The position numbers and the translations under genes were made by a program. A DNA stretch of 64,000 nt, taken from the NCBI RefSeq assembly GCF_900230225.1, contig NZ_OCNH01000002.1, positions 1,086,413-1,150,412 of the forward strand. The letters run 5' to 3'. The notes beneath the pieces are model-generated. The model saw nothing but the letters and a program-made list of their open reading frames with translations. It searched no databases and was not told the origin of the DNA. Numbering within the stretch: the first letter of the stretch is position 1; each line of letters opens with the position of its first letter. This document shows positions 8,097 to 16,503 of this stretch, one piece after another. This DNA comes from Spirosoma fluviale. GTDB lineage: Bacteria; Bacteroidota; Bacteroidia; Cytophagales; Spirosomataceae.

Positions 8097-9284
8097 CTAA
8101 TAATCGGATAACTTTTGCGGTCTTGTCTGGAGTCGATCTTCCATAAAGACAAAACGAAACGGCGAATTATCGGCAGCCCTATTATAGATAGCCTTGTAGA
8201 AAAAAGCGACCATAATAAACGAAATGGTGTAACCGAATATTCGCTTTACCACTTTTTGGGTTTGAGTATTAAAGAGAAAATAAAAAAAGAAACTCATGAT
8301 TACCACCCGGAAGTTGAGTAGATAGTCGTTGGTGCGGGCCATAATAAAATTGTCGGATACGATTCGATCCAGAATAGCCCCTACAAAGTAGAGATTATAA
8401 TATTTGTAAAAGTCATACTTTTTGAAGTTTTCTTTCAGCTCGGGGCTATACCACATAATGGCAATGTCGACCACAAAAAACAACGCATTGGCCGTTCCCG
8501 CCCCTACTTTACCCTCTGCCGTTATTTCGTACATGTAGTCCAGGTTATCAATATAATAGCCATACCCCATTAGGTTGACCAGCGGAGACACAGCCGCCAG
8601 TACGATGGTCAGAATGGACGAGGCCAATGCCGTAACCACCAGCAGGATACCGATCTGCACATACTTATTTTTGGCAATGTCGGTAAACAGCAGGGGGTAG
8701 GTAAGCACGCCAATGACCATCGTTTTATGGAAGCTGTAGCCAAAGAAAATACACACCAGCACCCAACCCCATTTTTTCTCAATGGCCAGGTTAAGTGCAT
8801 AGAAGAAGACGAACCAGGCCAGCGATTGGCGCATGATGTTCATGCTGCTGAACATCATCAGGCTAACGAAGAAAAAGAAGGTAAACCAGGGTAAAATGAA
8901 GGGAAACTTCTCCAGCGCTTTGTAAAAAAAGAACATCTGAAAAAAAGCCATTATGATGAAGATGAACGTAAAGTGAACGTTCAGGTAGTTCAAAAATACA
9001 TTTAATAGTTCGTAGCCAAACTCAATCTCGCGGGGTACTATGCCGGTTTCTTTGAGTTCGAGGAAGATTTCCACGTAGACTTTGTAGTCGATGCCCACGT
9101 AATAGCGGCAGCCGATAATAAAGCTGTACAGAATAATTAGGCCTACAAGATTAGGCCCCCAGTAGTGGGGAAACGTGATCAGTCCGGTGCGTTCATTAAC
9201 AACCGCCTTTGCAGATGGTAGTGAAAATAAAAGCATCGACCCCATTAGCAAGGTATATAGTATATATGTTTCGGGCTCGACCAT
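8097..9284 (-). CDS. EpsG-family polysaccharide polymerase, copy 1
   Basis: A multi-pass membrane protein of 395 residues with about ten hydrophobic segments, in the EpsG family of Wzy-like polymerases. Typical features are the YYVGIDYKVYVEIF segment after the second helix and the SMNIMRQSLAWFVFFYAL segment, both conserved in EpsG proteins and thought to line the active site. It should join polysaccharide repeat units in the periplasmic leaflet. The gene is nearly identical to its upstream neighbour (9609-10796), differing mainly in a few patches such as residues 60-75 and near the C-terminus. A 324-base AT-rich gap separates the two, so this copy may have its own promoter. Confidence 0.82.
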   Translation of the reverse strand: MVEPETYILYTLLMGSMLLFSLPSAKAVVNERTGLITFPHYWGPNLVGLIILYSFIIGCRYYVGIDYKVYVEIFLELKETGIVPREIEFGYELLNVFLNYLNVHFTFIFIIMAFFQMFFFYKALEKFPFILPWFTFFFFVSLMMFSSMNIMRQSLAWFVFFYALNLAIEKKWGWVLVCIFFGYSFHKTMVIGVLTYPLLFTDIAKNKYVQIGILLVVTALASSILTIVLAAVSPLVNLMGYGYYIDNLDYMYEITAEGKVGAGTANALFFVVDIAIMWYSPELKENFKKYDFYKYYNLYFVGAILDRIVSDNFIMARTNDYLLNFRVVIMSFFFYFLFNTQTQKVVKRIFGYTISFIMVAFFYKAIYNRAADNSPFRFVFMEDRLQTRPQKLSDY

Positions 9285-9608
9285 GCCTATTGTTAAAGCG
9301 CTACGATTCTTTTTTCAGTTGAGTTTTATATTCCTAACCGTTAGTTACCTGCGTTCGTTGTTGTGCGTATCTAGCCGGTTGTCTATTAGTAGATGTTATT
9401 GGGTTGCATTATTTTTATTAAATAAGATAAGGGATTCATTTTTTTATTTGCGTGTTTGTTTAATGTGCTGGTGAAATGAACTTTTGCTTTTTTATTGAAC
9501 TATACCGGATGGCTAATCGGTGTTTAATAAATTAATTATTTTTTTTACACAGATTGTTAAGTGTTAATCTACGATTGCTAACTTTTTTCATTGAGAACGC
9601 CTTTATGT
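9285..9608. other. AT-rich gap between the two EpsG genes
   Basis: This 324-base stretch has no convincing gene. It is clearly richer in A and T than the flanking coding DNA and contains runs such as the T-rich tract near 9539-9547. It lies upstream of EpsG copy 1 and downstream of copy 2 on the minus strand, so it could hold a promoter for copy 1 or a terminator for copy 2. I found no clean -7/-33 pair and no strong hairpin. Confidence 0.5.
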
Positions 9609-10796
9609 TTAATAATTTGATAACTTTTGTGGTCTTGTCTGGAGTCGATCTTCCATAAAGACAAAACGAAACGGCGAATTATCGGCAGCTCTATTGTAGA
9701 TAGCCTTGTAAAAGAAAATAACCATTATTAAAGCAATAATACAACCAAATAATCGCTTCCCGGTTTTCTGCGTTTGGGTGTTGAAAAGAAAATAAAAGAA
9801 AAAGCTCATGATCACCACCCGGAAGTTGAGTAGATAGTCGTTGGTGCGGGCCATAATAAAATTGTCGGATACGATTCGATCCAGAATAGCCCCTACAAAG
9901 TAGAGATTATAATATTTGTAAAAGTCATACTTTTTGAAGTTTTCTTTCAACTCGGGGCTATACCACATAATGGCAATGTCGACCACAAAAAATAACGCAT
10001 TGGCCGTTCCCGCCCCTACTTTTTTTTCTGCAGTTATTTCGTACATGTATTCCATGTTGTCGATGTAATAACCATAACCCAGCAAGTTGACCAGCGGAGA
10101 CACAGCCGCCAGTACGATGGTCAGAATGGACGAAGCCAGCACCGTAACCACCAGCAGGATACCAATCTGCACATACTTATTTTTGGCAATGTCGGTAAAC
10201 AGCAGGGGGTAGGTAAGCACACCGATGAGCATCGTTTTATGGAAGCTGTAGCCGAAGAAAATGCACAGCAGTACCAAACCCCATTTTTTCTCAATGGCCA
10301 GGTTAAGTGCATAGAAGAAGACGAACCAGGCCAGCGATTGGCGCATGATGTTCATGCTGCTGAACATCATCAGGCTAACGAAGAAAAAGAAGGTAAACCA
10401 GGGTAAAATGAAGGGAAACTTCTCCAGCGCTTTGTAAAAAAAGAACATCTGGAAAAGAGCCATTAGTATGAAGATGAACGTAAAGTGAACGTTCAGAAGA
10501 TTTAAAACTTTATACATAAACTCAAAGCCAAACTCGATTTCTCTGGACACTGAGCCGGTTTCTTTGAGTTCGAGGAAGATCTCCACGTAGACTTTGTAGT
10601 CGATCCCTACGTAATAGCGGCAGCCGACAATAAAGCTGTACAGAATGATTAAGCCTGCAAGGTTAGATCCCCAGTAGTGGGGAAACGTGATCAGTCCGGT
10701 ACGTTCATCAATGACAGCTTTTGCAGATGGTTGTGAGAACAACAGCATCGACCCCATCAGTAAGGTATATAGTATGTATGTTCCGGGCTCAACCAT
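9609..10796 (-). CDS. EpsG-family polysaccharide polymerase, copy 2
   Basis: The same membrane polymerase family as its neighbour. I chose the start at 10796 (MVEPGTY) because it matches the start of copy 1 exactly; an in-frame ATG six codons upstream at 10814 is also possible. The protein is 395 residues, all but the N-terminal patch around EIEFGFEFMYKVLNLLNV and the C-terminal patch around GKRLFGCIIALIM being close to copy 1. It follows the flippase gene by 26 bases on the minus strand, so it is read in the same transcript as wza, wzc and wzx. Either copy could be the active polymerase, or each could make a different linkage. Confidence 0.82.
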   Translation of the reverse strand: MVEPGTYILYTLLMGSMLLFSQPSAKAVIDERTGLITFPHYWGSNLAGLIILYSFIVGCRYYVGIDYKVYVEIFLELKETGSVSREIEFGFEFMYKVLNLLNVHFTFIFILMALFQMFFFYKALEKFPFILPWFTFFFFVSLMMFSSMNIMRQSLAWFVFFYALNLAIEKKWGLVLLCIFFGYSFHKTMLIGVLTYPLLFTDIAKNKYVQIGILLVVTVLASSILTIVLAAVSPLVNLLGYGYYIDNMEYMYEITAEKKVGAGTANALFFVVDIAIMWYSPELKENFKKYDFYKYYNLYFVGAILDRIVSDNFIMARTNDYLLNFRVVIMSFFFYFLFNTQTQKTGKRLFGCIIALIMVIFFYKAIYNRAADNSPFRFVFMEDRLQTRPQKLSNY

Positions 10797-10822
10797 GCCC
10801 CCTGGCTGTCCCATATCTTCTG

Positions 10823-12298
10823 CTAAGCCTCCACACTATCTTTCTTGCCTGACCGGATATTCAAAAGGCCCGTAATCATGTAGAAATCATCTTTGGTATA
10901 GATGCCCAGAAGATAGCCAACGGGTACCAGGCCGAGTAGAATCACCGTGCGGATACCATAGCTCAGCAGGTAATTGGTAGCGGGTATGAATTTATTCAGC
11001 ACAAACCAGCCCACGGTCAGGGCGGTAAAGAAGAGCACCGTTCCGGGATAGAAGAACAGTCGAATTTGGGGGTCTATTTTGGCGGCATCGCGGGTGAACA
11101 GCACTCGTTCGAACAGACAGGCCAGCAATAGGGCAACGGCAACCGAAATTGGCAGATCATTGAAGAAATTGAAGTGAGCCATTGTGGTTGAAAAAAAGAT
11201 AATGGCTATAATGAACAGTATCGAATTGCGGTTAAACGCCCTGAAACGGTTATTGGCAAATAAGTAATTCTGGTAAGGGATGGTCAATATTTTGATATAA
11301 GCGAACAGAATCGACAGCATCAGCACCGGAAACGCTTCGAGGTAGCGGTTCCCGAAGACCAGTGTGATCAACTCGTTGCCAAACAGCCAGGCGGCCAGAA
11401 CCGCCGGTAAGAAGCTGATGGTAATGAATCGTTCATAACTGCTCAACTGGCTGATTGTCTTGTCGTTGTTGTTCTCCGTTGCGTTCTTTGAGAAAACCGA
11501 TAGCAGAATACTGCCAATGCTGATGCCTAACGTCATGAGCAGTAACCCGAGCCGGTTCCCTACGTTGTAGAAACCAATTTGTTCCGGCGAAACCTTGTAA
11601 AGCCCTAGCAGTACTTTATCGAAGCTGACCAATAGTCCGTAGGCAATCGTGGATGTGGAAATCGTCATAGAATATCGGATGTACTTCTTCACAACCGTCA
11701 ACGAATAAAGTCCCAAGTCCGACCGGATCAAATTGATCAGTGGGTAAACAGAACTTAACGCGCAGGCTGCTATAATGTACCAGGCAATCCCTATTTCTGA
11801 CTCTCCCAGCAGAACGGCGGCAATTTTGGCAATATTGATCAGTGTCTGAGCATAAAAATCAGTCATATTGGACCGGATAATATTGAGCTTCGACGATTGA
11901 TCCGTTATGTAGATATAAAAGGGCGTCATTAAGTAATCCTGAAGGATAAAAATGACGATCAGCGAGATCTGAAGATCGGTAAAGGCGCCGTTGTGGCTGA
12001 AGTGATTCCAGAGAACAAAGGATAACACCAGCAACGATGTGAGGACATTGTACAGCACAAAAACAACCATGTAGTTCTTTAACCCTACCTGATTGTTTTC
12101 ATTATACATTTTCAGGTGAACACTATTGACCGTATGGGTAAAGATTGACTTCATCAGAACCTGAAAGGACATAGCCAGCCCGATATTGCCCATGATGGTT
12201 GGTCCGCCAACCCGGGCAATAAACACTGAACTAAGGATGCCCAGCCCCATCGATACAATATTGATGATAAAATTCTGACCTATCTTTTTACCTAACAT
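10823..12298 (-). CDS. wzx: Wzx-type polysaccharide flippase
   Basis: A protein of 491 residues with about 12-14 membrane segments, in the MATE-like MOP superfamily of polysaccharide biosynthesis proteins (RfbX/Wzx type). It begins with the characteristic IGQNFIINIVSMGLGILSSV helix and has the conserved SFDKVLLGLYKVSPEQIGFYNVG region in the middle. It should flip lipid-linked repeat units from the cytoplasmic to the periplasmic leaflet. It starts 23 bases after the wzc stop and is followed by the first polymerase, so the order wza-wzc-wzx-wzy is a complete Wzx/Wzy export set. No flippase was found in the second polysaccharide locus. Confidence 0.85.
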   Translation of the reverse strand: MLGKKIGQNFIINIVSMGLGILSSVFIARVGGPTIMGNIGLAMSFQVLMKSIFTHTVNSVHLKMYNENNQVGLKNYMVVFVLYNVLTSLLVLSFVLWNHFSHNGAFTDLQISLIVIFILQDYLMTPFYIYITDQSSKLNIIRSNMTDFYAQTLINIAKIAAVLLGESEIGIAWYIIAACALSSVYPLINLIRSDLGLYSLTVVKKYIRYSMTISTSTIAYGLLVSFDKVLLGLYKVSPEQIGFYNVGNRLGLLLMTLGISIGSILLSVFSKNATENNNDKTISQLSSYERFITISFLPAVLAAWLFGNELITLVFGNRYLEAFPVLMLSILFAYIKILTIPYQNYLFANNRFRAFNRNSILFIIAIIFFSTTMAHFNFFNDLPISVAVALLLACLFERVLFTRDAAKIDPQIRLFFYPGTVLFFTALTVGWFVLNKFIPATNYLLSYGIRTVILLGLVPVGYLLGIYTKDDFYMITGLLNIRSGKKDSVEA

Positions 12299-12321
12299 TA
12301 TTTAGATGCACTTTACGGTGA

Positions 12322-14625
12322 TTATTTCACTCGGTAACTATTCTCCTTCCGGGCGTCGTTCAGTACAATAAGCGGAAGTTTTAACTTGTTTTCCTGATGT
12401 ACTTCTTTAAGGCTGTCGAGCTGCTCTACGGGGGTGTAATTGTAGCGCACGACAAAAAGAGTAGTGTCGATATGGTTAGCCAGGGCGAAGGTGTCGGCCA
12501 CCTTACCCACGGGAGCCGAGTCGATAATGATGTAGTCGAAGCGTTCCCGCAGCTCGGCGATTAATGTACCCACCTCGGCATTCATTATAAATTCGGGCGC
12601 GTTGGCGGGCAAAGGTCCTGTGCCAATAACCGACAAATTGGGGGTGCCCGGAAAGGGGGTCAATAGCTTATTCAGGGAAGTAATATTGCCATTCAGGTAA
12701 TCCGTAACCCCCACTTCAGTCGTCAAACGGAGGTTGGTTAGAATACCGGGATTTCGGAAGTTTAAATCCAGAAGGGCTACCTTCTTGTTCAGGAAGCTGA
12801 GGCTCAGGGCCAGATTGGTACTGAAAAACGTTTTACCTTCTTTGGCGATACCAGACGTTACCAGGATAACCTGATGCGGCTGATTAGCAACTGCAAAATG
12901 TAAGTTACTTCGTATCAGCCGAAACTGATCAACGATCGGCTTTTGGCTTTCCTGAGAAATAATAAAAATCCCTCTATTCCTGAAACGAAAAATCCCCCGC
13001 TTTTGATAGTGCATGATTTCGCCCAGAATAGGCACCGCCACAGCGGTCGATACATCGCTGCGCTGACGAACCGTACCGCTCAATAAGTCGGGGACGGTAA
13101 TGAACGCGATGGGTAAGATCAGGCCCAGAATGAAGGCCAATGCGTAAACGACGGGCTTTTTGGGCGAAACGGGCGCTTTAGAGGCCGATGCCGGATCAAT
13201 GACGCGGGTGTTTGAAATGGTTGCCGCCAGCGATAGCGACGACTCCTCCCGCTTTTGCAGCAGAAATGAATACAGGTTTCGCTTAACGCCCTCCTGCCGG
13301 TTTATGGCGTTAAGCTGCCGTTCGATATCCGGTACCTGGGTAATGTGCTCCTGTAAGGTGTTGGTTTTGGCCGTCAGGTCGCCCTGGGTGATGAGCAGAC
13401 CCCGTTTTACGGTCCGTAAGTTTTCCAGGATAGACAGTCTGAAACTGGCCAGCTGTTCATCAATGTGTACAACCAGCGGATTTGTTGTTTCGCTGGTACG
13501 TAACATACGTTCCCGCTGGAGCAGCAGGTCGTTGAATTTGCCAATAAAGTCCTGTAGTGTGGGATCGCTAATTGTCAGATTGCTGGGCACCAGCTCATAT
13601 TTCTGCCTTTGCCGTGACAGGTATCGTTCCAGCGATTCGGCAATGTCGAGCTGTATTTTATTGGCCGATAGCTGATTGTTATAAATTCTGGATTCTTCCA
13701 GATACCCGTTCGCTTCGGAGCGGACATCGGTTACCTGATTCCGACGTTTAAATGCCTCGGTCGATTTCTCTATCTCCGACAACTCGGCAGTAAGGTCTTT
13801 TAAACGGTCGTCAATAAAATGGATCGTATTGATGGCCAGTAAGTTACGGTCTTCTTTGTTCTCTTTGTTGTAAACCTCAATGAGCTTGTTCAGAATAACT
13901 TTCCCTTTTTCCGGAACAGCACTCTGCATGTATACACTCAGCACATTTGCTTTTTTATTGAGCTGAATTATTGCCGTTGCTTTACTGTAGGAGTCGGCCA
14001 TATCCTCCAGGTTATTGAAGAAAATGAATATTTTTTTCGGTTGCCAGCGCATGGCCTCCGGATTTGCCAGAACGGTAAACGTGCCATAGGGTCGTTTAAT
14101 AAGCTGGCCGAACTGGTAGGTATTGGCGGGCGGGGGGCCGTCCTGCAACTGAAACTCACGGGTATTCTTAATGAGTATCGCAATGGGCTTGGTATAAGCC
14201 GATTCGGAGAGCTCTTTTACAGACAAGCGAACAGGAAGATCATCACCAAAAAGCTCTCTCTTTTTAAATGAATCGGCTACGAAATAGCTCGTTTGCAAAC
14301 CAAGTTCGGCTAAAACCCGATGCATTAGTGTCACCGATCGTAAGGCTTCGATCTCATCTTCAATACTGGTTGTCGAGTTTAAAATATCCAATTCTTTAAA
14401 AATCGGATTGCCCGGCCTAATGTCAGGACCTTTTTCTATGTCTTTGATTAATACGCTGATACTAACATTGTATTGAGGAGTGACTGATTTTAAGTAAAGG
14501 ATTGCCAGTACTACACTAATGCCAATGCTGATTACAAACAAATACCAGAAGCGCCAGTATTTGTAAAGGAATCGCCTGAAGCCACTTTGTCCGGATGATA
14601 CGTAACTTACTTCTCCCTCTGTCAT
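12322..14625 (-). CDS. wzc: Wzc-type polysaccharide co-polymerase with tyrosine-kinase-like domain
   Basis: A protein of 767 residues. It has an N-terminal cytoplasmic stretch, a membrane helix at about 25-46, a Wzz-type periplasmic domain with long coiled-coil helices, a second membrane helix near 490-513, and a cytoplasmic bacterial tyrosine-kinase module. In that module the Walker A is SGIAKEGKTFFS (about 590-601), the Walker A' LLDLNFRNPG and the Walker B YIIIDSAP. The family controls chain length and works with Wza at export. The C-terminal tail has a single Tyr (ENSYRVK) rather than the usual tyrosine cluster. The gene lies 24 bases after wza. Confidence 0.85.
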   Translation of the reverse strand: MTEGEVSYVSSGQSGFRRFLYKYWRFWYLFVISIGISVVLAILYLKSVTPQYNVSISVLIKDIEKGPDIRPGNPIFKELDILNSTTSIEDEIEALRSVTLMHRVLAELGLQTSYFVADSFKKRELFGDDLPVRLSVKELSESAYTKPIAILIKNTREFQLQDGPPPANTYQFGQLIKRPYGTFTVLANPEAMRWQPKKIFIFFNNLEDMADSYSKATAIIQLNKKANVLSVYMQSAVPEKGKVILNKLIEVYNKENKEDRNLLAINTIHFIDDRLKDLTAELSEIEKSTEAFKRRNQVTDVRSEANGYLEESRIYNNQLSANKIQLDIAESLERYLSRQRQKYELVPSNLTISDPTLQDFIGKFNDLLLQRERMLRTSETTNPLVVHIDEQLASFRLSILENLRTVKRGLLITQGDLTAKTNTLQEHITQVPDIERQLNAINRQEGVKRNLYSFLLQKREESSLSLAATISNTRVIDPASASKAPVSPKKPVVYALAFILGLILPIAFITVPDLLSGTVRQRSDVSTAVAVPILGEIMHYQKRGIFRFRNRGIFIISQESQKPIVDQFRLIRSNLHFAVANQPHQVILVTSGIAKEGKTFFSTNLALSLSFLNKKVALLDLNFRNPGILTNLRLTTEVGVTDYLNGNITSLNKLLTPFPGTPNLSVIGTGPLPANAPEFIMNAEVGTLIAELRERFDYIIIDSAPVGKVADTFALANHIDTTLFVVRYNYTPVEQLDSLKEVHQENKLKLPLIVLNDARKENSYRVK

Positions 14626-14649
14626 AACGTTTTTTCTAAGATACCTTAG

Positions 14650-15456
14650 CTATCGAAAGAGTGATATAATCGTTAAAGCAGCCGATGATATGAGGGTAGT
14701 CCACAAGCCAATAAATCGGTTAGCAGGATCATTCTGGTAGACCTTCATTTTACTGTCGGGCTCCACATAAACGATGTCATTCTGGCGCAGGTAAAAGAAC
14801 GGTGTTTCGAGGGCACTTTTGTTTGTCAGGTCAATTCGGTTGGAGGTACGGATGCCATTCTGGTGCCGGATAATCAGTACGCTTTCCCGCTTGCCGAACA
14901 CGGTCATATCTCCCGCCATCCCCAGGGCTTCGAGGACGTTTACACTTTCCCGGCTTATCGTAAGCGTAGATGGACGCGTTACTTCACCGAGTACGGTTAT
15001 GTTGAAGTTTATCAGCTTCACGCTTACAACCGGTCCTTTCAGGTATTTTGAGACATCGAGGGTTAGCTTTTGAGCGGCTTCTTCTTTGGTCAGATCGACC
15101 AGTTTAACCCGACCCAGAACCGGAAAATCAATGTACCCTTCTCGATCTACCAGATAGCCTTCCTTATCCGCTTTGTTAACAAGCGCATTGTTGACCATGC
15201 CCGGTTCGGTAGGGCTGGTACTGCTGGCGGCTAAAAGTCCTTTATTGAATAAAATCGTTGATTCTGGGTTTAAACTGCTTACTGTTATAGATAGCAGATC
15301 ATCCGGCTGAATCCGTAAGGGAGCGTTATTTAAAACCTGGACCTTATCTTCGGCGAGGCCGCGCAAATCGCTCATATAGATCAGGTTACGTTTGGAGCTA
15401 CATGCTATCAGGCCAAGAAAAGAGAAACAAATCAAAAGTAAACGTCTGAAAATCAT
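14650..15456 (-). CDS. wza: Wza-type polysaccharide export lipoprotein
   Basis: A protein of 268 residues with a lipoprotein signal: basic start, hydrophobic core and lipobox LIAC with Cys19. After it come the polysaccharide export (Poly_export) domain, with IQPDDLLSITVSS, and a SLBB-type beta-grasp region with FNITVLGEVTRPSTLT. The C-terminus ends in a short hydrophobic helix (about 249-266), as in Wza homologues of Bacteroidota. The protein forms the outer-membrane or periplasm-spanning channel for the polymer. It is the first gene of the minus-strand operon; a promoter-like element lies about 500 bases upstream. Confidence 0.87.
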   Translation of the reverse strand: MIFRRLLLICFSFLGLIACSSKRNLIYMSDLRGLAEDKVQVLNNAPLRIQPDDLLSITVSSLNPESTILFNKGLLAASSTSPTEPGMVNNALVNKADKEGYLVDREGYIDFPVLGRVKLVDLTKEEAAQKLTLDVSKYLKGPVVSVKLINFNITVLGEVTRPSTLTISRESVNVLEALGMAGDMTVFGKRESVLIIRHQNGIRTSNRIDLTNKSALETPFFYLRQNDIVYVEPDSKMKVYQNDPANRFIGLWTTLISSAALTIISLFR

Positions 15457-16503
15457 TTGTTGATATGTAGTACCAAAAGGTGTTTGACAGAAAAAGAATG
15501 ATAGTTAGAATAAGTAATAGGTTGGTAAGACTATAATTTAGTCAATCTCTGCAATCGATAAAGTCTGGGATTATACACTACCAGCGTTTAAAACAGGATG
15601 CGTTGAATCGAATAATCGTAGGATAGAAAATGGCTAATCTGCTCTCGGCCCATTGAAAGTATAACCGCTATACTTTTCTTAAAAACGAGAAATGATTAAA
15701 GGGTAATGGTAAGTTTTATACTGTTAATAAGCTACTACACTGTGTCCGAGGACGAATATAGGTAATTAGTTTAAGTTTTTTCATTTGTTTTAACAATAAG
15801 TTAATTAATATCCTGAATATGAACTCCTTGTGTCTTTGGTTGAGTTCTTTGAGCGTGTAAAAGAGTTGCTGTTCTTGTGGTTGCCTGGCTACTATGACTA
15901 CGCTGAAATGAGCAAGTGTCATTAGCTAATTTTTTGTCTGTGAGGACAATATTCTGCAAAAATATTATAAAGAAATCAATTACAATAAACTACAGGTGTA
16001 ACAGGTAAGCCTTTTAATTACCAGAATAAGAGATATAGGGTATTTCTACGTAACTAAGGGGATAATTTGATTGACAATTATCAAAAATACGGGAAATATC
16101 CCGTTGACTCCCGCCCGGAACGGGCAGTTATTTGCGGCAGTACATTCGTTACGACACAGATATTCTTCAGTAAACTGTCTAATAGCTTACTGACCTCCAT
16201 TCATTACATGGCTGTTATACTCTTGGCACGTCTTTTTCGGTCGTATACGGGGCATAGGACTACTACTAATTGCAAGCTACGGTCGGCTTATAGGCTGGAA
16301 TGGCACCGAAAGGCGTCCTTACCGTATAAATAGAACCAGCCGAATGAGATGAGTAAAAGCAAAATAATCTCCTCCTGAATAACACCTTTGACTATCCACA
16401 GAAAAGAAGAGTACAGATTGGTTTATGGGAGCAAAGACAAACGATTTTTCAGGAAACATTACCATTAAGTTGTACAGTCGGACCTGTTTTATCTGAAGTT
16501 GTC
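15457..16503. other. Gene-free region between the wza operon and the patatin gene
   Basis: About 1 kb between two diverging genes with no convincing coding region. Short open frames at 15716-15922 (minus) and 16067-16333 (plus) have no recognisable motif and odd composition. The DNA is AT-rich apart from a small GC-rich inverted repeat near 16111-16124. It must contain the promoters of both flanking units; the only good match to a Bacteroidota promoter that I see is at 15957-15986 on the minus strand. Confidence 0.6.
15957..15986 (-). promoter_or_regulatory. Candidate promoter of the wza export operon
   Basis: On the minus strand, TATTTTTG (15964 down to 15957) fits the Bacteroidota -7 consensus TAnnTTTG, and ATTG at 15986-15983 stands 18 bases upstream as a -33 element. 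If used, transcription would begin near 15953 and leave a leader of about 500 bases before wza. A second TATTTTTG at 16089-16082 lacks a partner. Confidence 0.35.

Larger units (their letters stand above)
8097..10796. repeat. Direct duplication of an EpsG gene (two copies of about 1.19 kb)
   Basis: The stretches 8100-9284 and 9612-10796 read almost the same base for base over most of their length, including the bases around both stop codons and the opening codons. Divergence is not spread evenly: long blocks are identical at DNA level (for example 9815-9945 against 8303-8433), while patches near the N-terminal third and the last 40 codons differ strongly. This is what a tandem duplication partly homogenised by gene conversion would look like. 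Confidence 0.9.

Noticed and set aside
15716..15922. A 68-codon minus-strand frame in the wza upstream gap
   Set aside because: No motif, no family resemblance and no start context; it lies in the probable leader of the wza operon.
16067..16333. An 88-codon plus-strand frame before the patatin gene
   Set aside because: Amino-acid composition unlike any protein family I know and no link to the next gene; likely chance.
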